A stretch of DNA of 64,000 nt from Sphingobacteriia bacterium (GCA_021151535.1 JAGKXC010000004.1:1-64000), one strand, 5' to 3'. Numbered from the stretch's first letter, positions 26,605-35,609 are shown. Notes: generated by a model not told the origin, from the sequence alone. Made by a program: numbers and translations.

Positions 26605-27717
26605 ATGAACAGCCGGCAGTTTAACCATTTTGTAATTATCGGAGCTGGTATAGCTGGCACCACATTGGCACTGGAGCTATGGAAAAAAGGCTGTACCATT
26701 GACATAATTGATGATGGATATGAATCGGCATCATCTAGGGTTGCGGCAGGCATTTTGAACCCCATTGTTCCAAAGGGAGTTACACTCACTTGGCACGCTA
26801 CAGATCTATTTCCATCGGTTTTTGACTATTATAAAAATTGGATTAAAAATTGGGATGTTTCGGGCAAATCAAATCAGATTGTTGAATATCCATTTATTAC
26901 CATTCACAAATCCTCCGACGAAAGCAGGCAATGGCAAAAACGCTATCAACATGCAGTGATGAAAGATTGGATTGAGGCAGCGGAAATGCCAAATTTCATG
27001 GAGGCTTGGATAAATGCGAATGCATCAGAAACTATTACAGGCGCAACCTTAAGCAAACATTGTGGCAGATTGGATGTTGCCGCTTTTATTTATTCGGCCA
27101 AGCAGTTTTTGATCCAAAATGGTGTAAACTTCATTGAAAGAAAATTAGAATACAAAGAGCAAAGTGAAGATGAGTTATTGGATGATATTTTGATGAATTG
27201 TTCATCGCAAAAAGCCGTTGGAATCATATTTTGTGAAGGTATCAAAGCCATAAATAATCCCATATTTAAAGATTTATTTTTCGATCCAACGGGTGGAGAC
27301 ATATTGAAAGTAAAAATTCAAGGTTTATCAAAAGACACCATGTTTAAAAGAGGATTGTGGCTAGTACCAGTTGGAAATGATGAATGGTTGGCGGGAAGCA
27401 ATTTTCACAAGGGAAGCTTAGAAGATAGACCAAACCAGGAGGATGCTGAATCGCTGATCGCCCAATTAAAACAATGGATTCCATTCCCAATTGAATTATT
27501 AGAACATAAGCGAGGTGTGCGACCAACGGTTCAAAATAGAAGACCCTATTTAGGCAAGAACAACATTCACGATAACTGTTTTATTTTCAATGGATTGGGA
27601 AGTAAAGGAAGCAGTTTATGCGCTTGGTTATCGCCAATGATGGCAGATTATGTTTGTGGGGTTGGTGAACTGATTGAAGACGTTGATATACAAAGATTTT
27701 ATAATGAGAAATCCTAA
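26605..27717 (+). CDS. FAD-dependent amino acid oxidase/dehydrogenase-like protein (DAO family)
   Basis: 370 residues. The N-terminal FAD-binding motif FVIIGAGIAGTTLALELWKKGCTIDIIDD is complete, followed by SSRVAAGILNPIVPKGVTLTWHA, which matches the DAO family and especially the C-terminal domain of MnmC and ThiO-like oxidases. The C-terminal block GVRPTVQNRRPYLG...NCFIFNGLGSKGSSLCAWLSPMMADYV closes the flavin site. It probably oxidises a C-N bond of an amine or amino acid. The substrate cannot be assigned. Confidence 0.85.
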   Translation: MNSRQFNHFVIIGAGIAGTTLALELWKKGCTIDIIDDGYESASSRVAAGILNPIVPKGVTLTWHATDLFPSVFDYYKNWIKNWDVSGKSNQIVEYPFITIHKSSDESRQWQKRYQHAVMKDWIEAAEMPNFMEAWINANASETITGATLSKHCGRLDVAAFIYSAKQFLIQNGVNFIERKLEYKEQSEDELLDDILMNCSSQKAVGIIFCEGIKAINNPIFKDLFFDPTGGDILKVKIQGLSKDTMFKRGLWLVPVGNDEWLAGSNFHKGSLEDRPNQEDAESLIAQLKQWIPFPIELLEHKRGVRPTVQNRRPYLGKNNIHDNCFIFNGLGSKGSSLCAWLSPMMADYVCGVGELIEDVDIQRFYNEKS

Positions 27718-27796
27718 AATAAGAATTGATACATGTGAAAAAAAGGATGAGGTGGAAGTTTCGGTGCGGCGAAAACCAAATGCAAGAGTTGTCTAA
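27704..27796 (+). CDS. Possible small basic protein overlapping two neighbours
   Basis: A 30-codon frame (MRNPKIRIDTCEKK...) starts with an ATG 14 bases before the end of the FAD oxidoreductase gene and stops 4 bases into the convergent regulator gene. It fills the only gap between the two and is charged (Lys, Arg, Glu). It could be translationally coupled. It may also be chance. Confidence 0.2.
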   Translation: MRNPKIRIDTCEKKDEVEVSVRRKPNARVV

Positions 27797-28743
27797 GCAC
27801 CCATTTCCAAGAAGACGATAAAATCTTCCGGACTTGCGATGACTTTGCAGTTGGCAGGAAGTTTTAAATCTTTGCGCTTTACAACTTGGTTGCCCGTTAA
27901 CAGCACAGTAGTTTTGGCAAAACTTCTAGATAACGTATTTACATAAACCTGAACTGGCATCGTTTGACTGGCATTGGTAATGGCGCAAAAGATTACATCA
28001 GGATTGTGCAGTTTGAAGATTTTATTTAAATCGTCAATTGGCGTTGAATTGCCTAAATATATAACTTTCTGACCTTTTTCTCTTAAAATATAAGAAGCAA
28101 ATAGAAGACTTAATTCATGGTTTTCACCATTGGGAAGGAATAAAAGAAACTTTTTCGCATCTGGCGCCAATTGAACATTCAATTGATCGATTGCAACGAT
28201 GATGCGTTGCTTGATGAGGTTGGAAATAAAATGTTCATGAGCTACATGTATAGAACCACTCAACCAAAGAACGCCCACATGCTGTAAAAATGGGAATATA
28301 ATGTGGGTGGTAGTTTCATGCATACCCAATTTAAGGATATTGATGGATAGAATTTTATTAAATTCCTTTTCATCAAAATCCAACATTGCCGATGCAAGCG
28401 CTTGAATTTGTTGTTGGTAAGTAGAATTACTTTCTGAGATCACCAAAGTTCGTCGCTGAACTTCTTCTCTCGTCATTTTAGCAATTCGAGAAATTTTGTA
28501 ACCATTGGCATTTAGAATGGCGATATTCATCATGTATTTGAGGTCGTCTTCCTCATAATATCTGATATTCGTATCGGTTCTTTTTGGAACCAACATTCCA
28601 TATCGTTGTTCCCAAATCCTTAAAGTATAGGCTTTAATGCCAGTAATATTCTCGATATCTTTGATAAAATACTTATCCCTAAAATCTTTTTTCGACTTTT
28701 TGGGATCTAGTTTGTTATTATCTTCAGACAATTGATTCAACAT
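27793..28743 (-). CDS. MerR-family regulator with B12-binding domain, CarH/LitR-like light sensor
   Basis: 316 residues. A MerR DNA-binding domain (about 24-92: YFIKDIENITGIKAYTLRIWEQRYGMLVPKRTDTNIRYY) is followed by a helical bundle and a cobalamin domain. The adenosylcobalamin photoreceptor motif W-x9-E-H is exact: Trp160, Glu170-His171. The loop GENHE (residues 206-210) supplies His209 as lower ligand, though the following Gly of CarH is Ser. In CarH/LitR, the protein binds DNA in the dark as a tetramer and light breaks the Co-C bond and releases it. Its start codon overlaps the ATG of the divergent TIGR01777-photolyase operon, its probable target. Confidence 0.88.
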   Translation of the reverse strand: MLNQLSEDNNKLDPKKSKKDFRDKYFIKDIENITGIKAYTLRIWEQRYGMLVPKRTDTNIRYYEEDDLKYMMNIAILNANGYKISRIAKMTREEVQRRTLVISESNSTYQQQIQALASAMLDFDEKEFNKILSINILKLGMHETTTHIIFPFLQHVGVLWLSGSIHVAHEHFISNLIKQRIIVAIDQLNVQLAPDAKKFLLFLPNGENHELSLLFASYILREKGQKVIYLGNSTPIDDLNKIFKLHNPDVIFCAITNASQTMPVQVYVNTLSRSFAKTTVLLTGNQVVKRKDLKLPANCKVIASPEDFIVFLEMGA

Positions 28744-29731
28744 GGCTAAGGTATTCGTAATTTCTGGTTCTAGCGGTTTGATAGGATCTTACATTCATTC
28801 CCAACTTTTAAAGATGGGTATTGAAGTAAAAACCCTCAATCGTTTGGTAAGTAACAAACCAACAATGCAAAAAGATTTAAAAAATGAAAAAAAATCTTTT
28901 TGGGCAAATCCTGAAATTCTGGAAGGTGCAGATGCTGTAATCCATTTGGCTGGAGCGAATGTAGCCGAGCCATGGACAAAGGCTCATAAGAATAGAATTC
29001 TTCAATCACGGATTGATGGTACAGAAGCATTGGTTAATGCTATCGCTGCTTGCATCCATCCTCCCAAAAAACTGATTTCTACGAGCGCCATTGGATACTA
29101 CCCAGATCCTTGTTTTGAAATATTAACAGAAGAGAGCCATAGCTCCAACAGCTTCCTTTCTAATGTTTGCCAACAATGGGAAAAAGCTCTTTACTGCGCT
29201 CCGTTGCCATTAACTGATATATCAGTGGTACGCGTTGGGCTAGTTTTGGCTACAGATTCAAAGATCATTACTGCATCTGCCATGAGTTATCTTCTAAGTG
29301 GAACTGTAAGTATCGTTGGCTCTAAGAAAAATATGTGGAGTTGGATTCATATCCATGACTTATCGAATTTATTTATTTCATTGGCAAATGGCGATATAAA
29401 TTTTGGCATTTACAACGGTGTAGCGCCTGTACCTTTAGAACAAGGGAATTTTGGGTTAACCTTTGAAAGATTTCCCGTTATAGGGCAAACGATACCTAAA
29501 CCAGTCAGGAGATTGAAAAATATCGCCCGTAAAATCAATAAAATTTGGTTTGGGTTTAGGATTATTGTCCCGAGTTGGGGCATCAGATTGTTGTGGGGAG
29601 AGAGAGCTCAAATAGCGTTAACCAATCAAAATGTTAGTGCACAAAAAACAATTCATTCGGGTTTTGTGTTTCAATACCCGAACATTGAGTTAGCCTTGGA
29701 GGCGCTTAGCAAAAACAATCCAAATGATTAA
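28742..29731 (+). CDS. TIGR01777-family NAD(P)-binding epimerase-like protein (SDR39U1 type)
   Basis: 329 residues, an extended short-chain dehydrogenase/reductase. VFVISGSSGLIGSYIHSQL is the Rossmann motif at the N-terminus; AVIHLAGANVAEPWTKAHKNRILQSRIDGTEALV, STSAIGYYP and SWIHIHDLSNLF are typical of TIGR01777. The biochemical role of the family is unknown, but it recurs beside photolyase genes under LitR/CarH control. The ATG at 28742 shares two bases with the start codon of the regulator on the other strand; the Rossmann strand begins at residue 4, so no later start is possible. Confidence 0.9.
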   Translation: MAKVFVISGSSGLIGSYIHSQLLKMGIEVKTLNRLVSNKPTMQKDLKNEKKSFWANPEILEGADAVIHLAGANVAEPWTKAHKNRILQSRIDGTEALVNAIAACIHPPKKLISTSAIGYYPDPCFEILTEESHSSNSFLSNVCQQWEKALYCAPLPLTDISVVRVGLVLATDSKIITASAMSYLLSGTVSIVGSKKNMWSWIHIHDLSNLFISLANGDINFGIYNGVAPVPLEQGNFGLTFERFPVIGQTIPKPVRRLKNIARKINKIWFGFRIIVPSWGIRLLWGERAQIALTNQNVSAQKTIHSGFVFQYPNIELALEALSKNNPND

Positions 29732-31106
29732 GATCAACTATTTCTGGTTTCGCAGAGATTTACGATTAAACGACAATCACGGTTTATATGAGGCATTGAA
29801 AGCAGGACTTCCTGTTCGATGCGTTTTCATCTTTGACACCACCATTCTTGAAAAACTGCCGCCTAATGATTTAAGGGTACAATTTATTTTTATCGAGATT
29901 CAACGATTAAGAAATGAATTAAAAGGCCTTTCAACCGATTTTCACCCCTGTAACAGCGATTTGGAGATTTGGTATGGCAACCCATTAGAATTGTGGGAAC
30001 AACGTATTCAATTGGGCGATATAAACGCCATTTTTTGCAACAGAGATTACGAGCCCGCTGCCATTGTTAGAGATCAAAAGGTTCACAATTTAGCAATGTC
30101 GTTGGGTGTAAACTTCCTCAATTTCAAAGACCAATGCATTTTTGAAGCAGCGGAAGTTACCAAAGACGATGGAAAACCGTACACTGTTTTCACACCTTAC
30201 TCCAAAAAATGGCGATATGAACTACAGAAACAGTGTTTAATTGACAATCAGGGCAATTGGCACTATCAGCACAATTACCCCTCTGAAACGCTCTTAAACA
30301 AGCTTGAAAAGGCAGATTCCATTCATTCTCAGCATTCCAACTTCAATCAAAAAGACATTACCTTAGAAAAGCTGGGTTTTGAAACAGTGAATTTCATCTA
30401 TCCGGCAAAAACAGTTTCGCAAAGTTTAATTCAATCCTACAGTGAAAAGAGAGATTTTCCAGCCATTCAAGGCACCTCAAGATTGGGCATTCATTTTAGA
30501 TTTGGAACTTTATCTATTAGGGAAAAGCTGAGAAGAGCTTTATTGCTCAACCAAACCTTTGTAAATGAATTGATTTGGAGAGACTTTTATATGCAGATAT
30601 TGTGGCATTTCCCCCATGTAGAAAAGAAAAGTTTCAAACCTGCATACGATTTAATCAATTGGCAAAACAACGAGGATGATTTCCAAAAATGGAAAGAGGG
30701 TAAAACGGGATATCCCATTGTAGATGCAGGAATGCGTGAATTGAATCAAACCGGATTCATGCACAATCGCGTGCGAATGATTACTGCAAGTTTTCTCACT
30801 AAGCATCTTTTGATTGATTGGCGATGGGGAGAAGCTTATTTTGCTGAGAAATTATTAGACTTTGAAATGGCAAGTAATAATGGCGGTTGGCAATGGGCCG
30901 CAGGATCTGGCGTAGACGCTGCCCCATACTTCCGAATATTCAACCCCACTGCGCAAATGGAAAAGTTCGACAAACAAGGTATTTACATAAAAAAGTGGGT
31001 TCCAGAATTGCTAAAAGGAACATATCCAAAGCCAATGATCGATCATACATTTGCACGCAATCGCTGCTTAGAAACCTATAATTTGGCGCTAAAAAAAGAG
31101 GGCTAA
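29724..31106 (+). CDS. Cryptochrome/deoxyribodipyrimidine photolyase
   Basis: 460 residues. The N-terminal antenna-binding domain (WFRRDLRLNDNHGLYEAL; DYEPAAIVRDQKV) and C-terminal FAD domain (TSRLGIHFRFGTLSIRE, LIWRDFYMQILWHFP, GYPIVDAGMRELNQTGFMHNRVRMITASFLTKHLLIDWRWGEAYF, ASNNGGWQWAAGSGVDAAPYFRIFNP) are complete. It most resembles class I CPD photolyases, which repair UV dimers with blue light. It overlaps the TIGR01777 gene by 8 bases, so the two are coupled, and both probably answer to the CarH-like regulator. Confidence 0.95.
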   Translation: MIKINYFWFRRDLRLNDNHGLYEALKAGLPVRCVFIFDTTILEKLPPNDLRVQFIFIEIQRLRNELKGLSTDFHPCNSDLEIWYGNPLELWEQRIQLGDINAIFCNRDYEPAAIVRDQKVHNLAMSLGVNFLNFKDQCIFEAAEVTKDDGKPYTVFTPYSKKWRYELQKQCLIDNQGNWHYQHNYPSETLLNKLEKADSIHSQHSNFNQKDITLEKLGFETVNFIYPAKTVSQSLIQSYSEKRDFPAIQGTSRLGIHFRFGTLSIREKLRRALLLNQTFVNELIWRDFYMQILWHFPHVEKKSFKPAYDLINWQNNEDDFQKWKEGKTGYPIVDAGMRELNQTGFMHNRVRMITASFLTKHLLIDWRWGEAYFAEKLLDFEMASNNGGWQWAAGSGVDAAPYFRIFNPTAQMEKFDKQGIYIKKWVPELLKGTYPKPMIDHTFARNRCLETYNLALKKEG

Positions 31107-31132
31107 CTCCATGCGAAATTAGCCCTTTCTTA
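31093..31132 (+). terminator. Possible terminator between photolyase and prfB
   Basis: GGGCTAA (31100-31106, including the photolyase stop) pairs with TTAGCCC (31119-31125) across a 12-base loop, followed by a T-rich stretch. It may serve both converging genes. Confidence 0.5.
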
Positions 31133-31161
31133 CTTCAAGTATTACTTTAAGCAAACTTAAA

Positions 31162-32260
31162 CTATCGCTTTAACTCGCCACCAGAAGCCATTAATAGATA
31201 ACTCTTTATAAATGGCCACAATTCGCCATCCATAACGTTTTGCACGTTGGATGTTTCTTCGCCAGTTCTTACATCTTTAATCAACTTGTATGGATGGAAC
31301 ACATAGTTTCTAATTTGAGAACCCCATTCGATTTTCATCTTAGAATCTTCGATTTCCGCTCTTGCAGCATTGCGCTTTGCAACCTCCATTTCATACAACC
31401 TTGACTTCAACATTTGCATCGCCCTTTCACGGTTTCCGTTTTGGGTTCTTTCTACCTGACAAACCACCACAATACCAGTTGGAATGTGGGTTAACTGAAC
31501 CTTGGTTTCAACCTTGTTCACGTTCTGCCCTCCAGCGCCACCGCTTCGAGAAGTATGCAATTCAATATCAGCCGGCTTCAGATCAATTTCAATGGTATCA
31601 TCAACCAAAGGATAAACGTAAATACTCACAAATGAGGTATGTCGTCTCGCATTAGAATCAAATGGAGAAATTCTCACCATACGGTGCACACCGTTTTCAC
31701 CTTTCAGATAACCGAATGCGAAATCGCCCCGAAATTCCAAGGACACGCTTTTCACTCCTGCCACATCACCGTCTTGCCTGTCTAATTCCGTTACTTGCAT
31801 TTTGTTTTTCTCGCCCCACATGATGTACATACGCATCAACATTTCCGCCCAATCGCAACTTTCAGTTCCACCCGCTCCGGCATTGATTTCCAAAACACAA
31901 CCCAAATGATCTTCTTCGTTTTGCAGCATGTTCTTGAACTCCAATTCTTCCACTTGATTCACAAGTTTCTCGTATTGTTCATGAACTTCTTCGGCAGTGG
32001 CTTCACCCATTTCTTGGAATTCAACCAACACATCTACATCGCCTAATGAATTTTCAATTACAGAGAATGCCTCAGTCCAAACTTTCTTTTCACGAATTTT
32101 GCGCATATGCGCTTCTGCTTTTTTAGGATCATCCCAGAAACCGGGATCTAAAGTTTGAGATTCTTCGTCGGCTATTTCAGCCAATTTTCTATCGATGTCA
32201 AAGATACCTCCTCAAAGCCTCAACACGGCCTCTTATATCCTTTAAATTATCGCTATTCAC
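31162..32260 (-). CDS. prfB: Peptide chain release factor 2 with programmed +1 frameshift
   Basis: RF2 reads UGA and UAA stops. The main frame (340 residues from 32184) has the GGQ loop SGGAGGQNVNKV, FDSNARRHTSF and the class signature, but lacks the family's first 25 residues. These are found upstream in another frame: GTG at 32260, 20 codons (NSDNLKDIRGRVEALRRYL) and then UGA at 32198-32200. The site AGGAGG-TAT-CTT-TGA-C is the classical RF2 autoregulatory frameshift signal: shortage of RF2 makes the ribosome slip +1 on CTT. A TATTTTTG element (32265-32272) ends 4 bases before the GTG. Confidence 0.95.
32197..32212 (-). promoter_or_regulatory. Programmed +1 frameshift site of prfB
   Basis: On the minus strand: Shine-Dalgarno-like AGGAGG (32207-32212), TAT, slip codon CTT (32201-32203), in-frame stop TGA (32198-32200) followed by C, as in E. 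coli prfB. Joins the 20-codon first frame to the main frame starting GAC. Confidence 0.93.
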
Positions 32261-32264
32261 ACAG

Positions 32265-32272
32265 CAAAAATA
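32265..32272 (-). promoter_or_regulatory. -7 element TATTTTTG of prfB
   Basis: Exact TAnnTTTG on the minus strand, ending 4 bases before the GTG start of prfB. If used, the mRNA begins at or next to the start codon. Confidence 0.5.
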
Positions 32273-32322
32273 CGAAGAAATATGCCAAATCAAACAATAA
32301 GGAAATCCTAGTTTAGATATAA

Positions 32323-33162
32323 TTAAAGTTCAAAATCAGCTTCTGCAATAAATGGAAATCTATTTCGAAACAACTGCAATGGCTTTTTCTCTATTACCAC
32401 ATGTGCCATTCCTTCTTTTTCAAATGGCAGCAACCGATATTGCCCATCAAATCCCACCACTTGAGAATGCCCATTGTGAGAAATTCCATTTCCATCTTTA
32501 CCCACCCGATTCACTGCAACCACATAACTTTGGTTTTCAATGGCGCGCGCTTGAAGCAATGCATCCCATGCAGCAACCCTCGATTGAGGCCAGTTGGCTA
32601 CTACCAACAAAACATCAGGCCAATTTTCTACAAAGCTTTCTCTGTTGTTTTCTGGCGATAATTTCCTGGCTACTTCCATCATCGATTTCCTAATCCATCC
32701 AGGGAATCGAAGATCAAAACACACCTGAGGAACTATCTGAAAACCGTAACAATCAAAACTAGCCATTTGATCACCTGCTGAATAATGTTCATGCTCATTT
32801 GCATACGAAAACAGATGTCGTTTGTTGTAATCACAAACAATTTCTCCATCTCTAACAGCTAAGAATTTATTGTAAAATTCACCATCGCTTTTAAACGATA
32901 AAGAACCGCAAATGGTTATTCCATCGCTTTTTTCCTTCATCCAATTTATTGTATCTCCATCATATCCTTCAGCAAATAATTCAGGCTGCATGGTAAAACC
33001 AGTTGCATACATTTCTGGAAGCACAACAAGGGATGCTGGCGGTATTTGCTTAAGGTGCCATTCCAGGCGCATTCGATTGGCTTTTGGGTTCTCCCATGCC
33101 AAATCTGTTTGCACCAAGAATACATCTAAAAATTCTTTTGATTGGGAATTGTTGTTATTCAA
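32323..33162 (-). CDS. Carbon-nitrogen hydrolase, omega-amidase (YafV/NIT2) type
   Basis: 279 residues of the nitrilase superfamily. The catalytic triad is visible: Glu in LPEMYATGF, Lys in YNKRHLF and Cys in PQVCFDLRFP; a second structural Glu lies in YANEHEHYSAG. Substrate-region motifs match YafV and NIT2, which hydrolyse alpha-ketoglutaramate or the alpha-keto acid amides made by glutamine transaminases. It follows directly (14 bases) the aminotransferase gene that would make such amides. The start is TTG at 33162: no ATG is available, and ATT is the only other choice. Confidence 0.88.
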   Translation of the reverse strand: MNNNNSQSKEFLDVFLVQTDLAWENPKANRMRLEWHLKQIPPASLVVLPEMYATGFTMQPELFAEGYDGDTINWMKEKSDGITICGSLSFKSDGEFYNKFLAVRDGEIVCDYNKRHLFSYANEHEHYSAGDQMASFDCYGFQIVPQVCFDLRFPGWIRKSMMEVARKLSPENNRESFVENWPDVLLVVANWPQSRVAAWDALLQARAIENQSYVVAVNRVGKDGNGISHNGHSQVVGFDGQYRLLPFEKEGMAHVVIEKKPLQLFRNRFPFIAEADFEL

Positions 33163-33175
33163 AATACCTTTCCTT

Positions 33176-34348
33176 TCATTTTAACGAGCAAATTATTTGG
33201 GCGGCTTTCTCCAAAGTTTGATCTTCTTTCGCAAAACAGAAACGCAAGAATTTACCAGGCAAAGTTGCTTTAGAGAAAGCGCTCATGGGAATAGTTGCCA
33301 AGCCTTTTTCAATCGTAAGCCACTTGGCATAATCCAAATCGCTTAATTGAGTATAATCAGAAACCTCTGCCACCACAAAATAGCTACCTTCGCAAGGAAG
33401 CAACTTCAATCCTGCAGGAGCAATCAAACTTAAAAAACAATCTCTTTTTTGTTGCATCAACTGTGAAACAGACGCTTCATAGTTTGGATTTTTCTTCAAA
33501 AATTCATGCGCCGCCACTTGCATTGGGGTATTTGCTGCAAAAGCCATGAACTGATACACCTTTCGAATCTCTTGTGAAATATATGCAGGCGCTGTTACAT
33601 AGCCCAATTTCCAGCCTGTGGCATGGAAGGTTTTTCCAAATGAGGAAATGGCAACGGCTTTTTGAGCCAATTGCTCATGCTGCAATACAGAAACGTGCGA
33701 TTGTTGATCCATTACCATATGTTCATATACTTCATCAGAAATTACACCCACATCGGAATCCTTTAATATGCTTGCCAAATCATCCCAATCCGATTGTTTC
33801 ATGGTAAATCCCAATGGATTATGGGGCGTATTAATCACAATCCATTTGGTTTTGGAATTAATAACGGCTTTCACTTCATCCCAGGGCCAGGGCGATGCAC
33901 TTCTATCAACATTTTCTAAATCCATACTAATATTCACCCTTCTTACAACCCCGCCATTCAATTCAATTACAGGCGCATATGAATCATAACTCGGATCCAA
34001 CACAATCACTTCATCGCCTGGATGAACCAAAGCTGAAAATGTAGCATACAATCCAGCGGTGGCGCCGGGTACCAATGTAATCTCTGTTTCTGGATTCACC
34101 TCCACCCCTCGCCAATCCTTCATTCGCTGTGCTAACAAATCCCTCAACTCCATTAAACCCGGCATCGGAGCATATTGATTGCGCCCTGCAGAAATGGCTT
34201 GAAACACCTCTTCCTGTAAAGCCACCGGAGGATTAAACTCCGGAAAACCTTGCGACAAATTAATTGCCTTATGTGCTGCAGCCAAACCCGACATCACCGA
34301 AAAAATTGACGCCCCGTACTGCGGTAATTTTGATTCCAAAGATTTCAT
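33176..34348 (-). CDS. Class I/II aminotransferase, methionine/glutamine transaminase (YbdL/KAT) type
   Basis: 390 residues, PLP-dependent fold type I. Seen: INLSQGFPEFNPP, NQYAPMPGLMELRDLLAQR, PGATAGLYATFSALVHPGDEVIVLDPSYDSY, VINTPHNPLGFTM, VISDEVYEHM and the PLP-binding Lys in SSFGKTFHATGWKLGY. These match YbdL and kynurenine/glutamine transaminase K, which move the amino group between methionine (or its keto acid) and glutamine. With the omega-amidase next door it fits the methionine salvage pair: the amidase pulls the transamination forward. Confidence 0.9.
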   Translation of the reverse strand: MKSLESKLPQYGASIFSVMSGLAAAHKAINLSQGFPEFNPPVALQEEVFQAISAGRNQYAPMPGLMELRDLLAQRMKDWRGVEVNPETEITLVPGATAGLYATFSALVHPGDEVIVLDPSYDSYAPVIELNGGVVRRVNISMDLENVDRSASPWPWDEVKAVINSKTKWIVINTPHNPLGFTMKQSDWDDLASILKDSDVGVISDEVYEHMVMDQQSHVSVLQHEQLAQKAVAISSFGKTFHATGWKLGYVTAPAYISQEIRKVYQFMAFAANTPMQVAAHEFLKKNPNYEASVSQLMQQKRDCFLSLIAPAGLKLLPCEGSYFVVAEVSDYTQLSDLDYAKWLTIEKGLATIPMSAFSKATLPGKFLRFCFAKEDQTLEKAAQIICSLK

Positions 34349-34424
34349 ATGCTTCTACCTGATTTGCGAAGTTAGGCCTTAGTGGAAAAGGTTGAAAAGG
34401 TGTTGTATATTGCCGTTGAATTTT

Positions 34425-35609
34425 ATGACGATGTTCACATTTCTGAAACAGCACAAAATCTCTGTGCTTGTTACCGCAATCGGCTGTTCTGCTATTGTTT
34501 GGACCATTTCCTTGTACGCCGGTAGCCAATCTTCTGTGGAAAAAAACCAACACAAAAAATCTACCAACTCCGATACAACCTTCACTTTATTGTTTGGTGG
34601 CGATATGATGGGACACCAACCCATGATCAACGCCGCATGGAACGATTCTACCCAAAAATACGAATACTTACCTTGGTTTCAATTCATTCAACCCATTGTA
34701 AATCAAGCCACTTGGTCGTGCGCCAATTTGGAAGTCACCCTTGCTGGCCCTCCCTATTCTGGTTATCCGCAGTTTTCATCGCCCGATGATTACGCCGCGG
34801 CCATACAACAAGCTGGATTCGACTTTTTGGTTACTGCCAACAACCATTCTCAAGACAGAGGAAAAGACGGCTTGGAACGCACTATTTCGGTGTTAGACAG
34901 TCTAAAAATACCGCATACTGGCACATTTATAGACACGGGTGCATTCAAACAATCCCACCCAGCAGTGGTGGAAGTTGCTGGTTGCAAAATTGCTATTCTC
35001 AATTACACTTATGGAACCAACGGTTTGGTTGTAAAACATCCAAATATGGTGAATATGATTGATACGGCATGGATGGATAAAGAAATGAAAAAAGCCAAGC
35101 AATTGGGTGTAGATTTAATCATTCCTGTAATGCATTGGGGAGTTGAATACATGACAACAGAAAATGCCGATCAGCGAAAAACGGCAGAATTCCTTGCTAC
35201 CCGTGGCGCCAATGCCATCATTGGCATGCATCCCCATGTGGTTCAGCCAATCAAATATGTTGCAGGCCCTAAGTCGGCTCAGGTTCCTGTAGCATTTAGT
35301 TTGGGCAATTTCGTTTCCAACCAAAGAGATATTAACCGCGATGGCGGCATCATGGTACAATTAACTTGCAAGAAAATAAAAGGCAAAGTAAGCGTACAAA
35401 AGGTAAGTTATATTCCATTCTGGGTTTGGCGATTGCAAGAAACTAACGTTCAATACCACCTCAGAAAAGGTTATTATATTTTAACGGAAAAGCAAGTAAG
35501 CATGTTAACCGGCGAAGACAAAGACAAGGCTACCTTGTTCTTCAGCAATGTGAGAAAGATAGTAAACGGGCCAGACACCCATCGCCCGATTGAAGAAATA
35601 AAACCTTAA
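34425..35609 (+). CDS. CapA-family (poly-gamma-glutamate synthesis PgsA-like) phosphatase-fold protein
   Basis: About 394 residues from the ATG at 34425 (another ATG at 34431; the open frame begins with TTG at 34392). An N-terminal membrane anchor (about residues 8-30) is followed by the CapA calcineurin-like domain: TLLFGGDMMGHQPMI, CANLEVTLAGPP, VTANNHSQDRGKDGL, IPVMHWGVEY and AIIGMHPHVVQPIKYV, with the Asp, Asn and His residues of the metal site. The genuine PGA genes pgsB and pgsC are absent, so it is probably a wall-related phosphodiesterase or phosphatase outside the cytoplasm. Confidence 0.87.
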   Translation: MTMFTFLKQHKISVLVTAIGCSAIVWTISLYAGSQSSVEKNQHKKSTNSDTTFTLLFGGDMMGHQPMINAAWNDSTQKYEYLPWFQFIQPIVNQATWSCANLEVTLAGPPYSGYPQFSSPDDYAAAIQQAGFDFLVTANNHSQDRGKDGLERTISVLDSLKIPHTGTFIDTGAFKQSHPAVVEVAGCKIAILNYTYGTNGLVVKHPNMVNMIDTAWMDKEMKKAKQLGVDLIIPVMHWGVEYMTTENADQRKTAEFLATRGANAIIGMHPHVVQPIKYVAGPKSAQVPVAFSLGNFVSNQRDINRDGGIMVQLTCKKIKGKVSVQKVSYIPFWVWRLQETNVQYHLRKGYYILTEKQVSMLTGEDKDKATLFFSNVRKIVNGPDTHRPIEEIKP

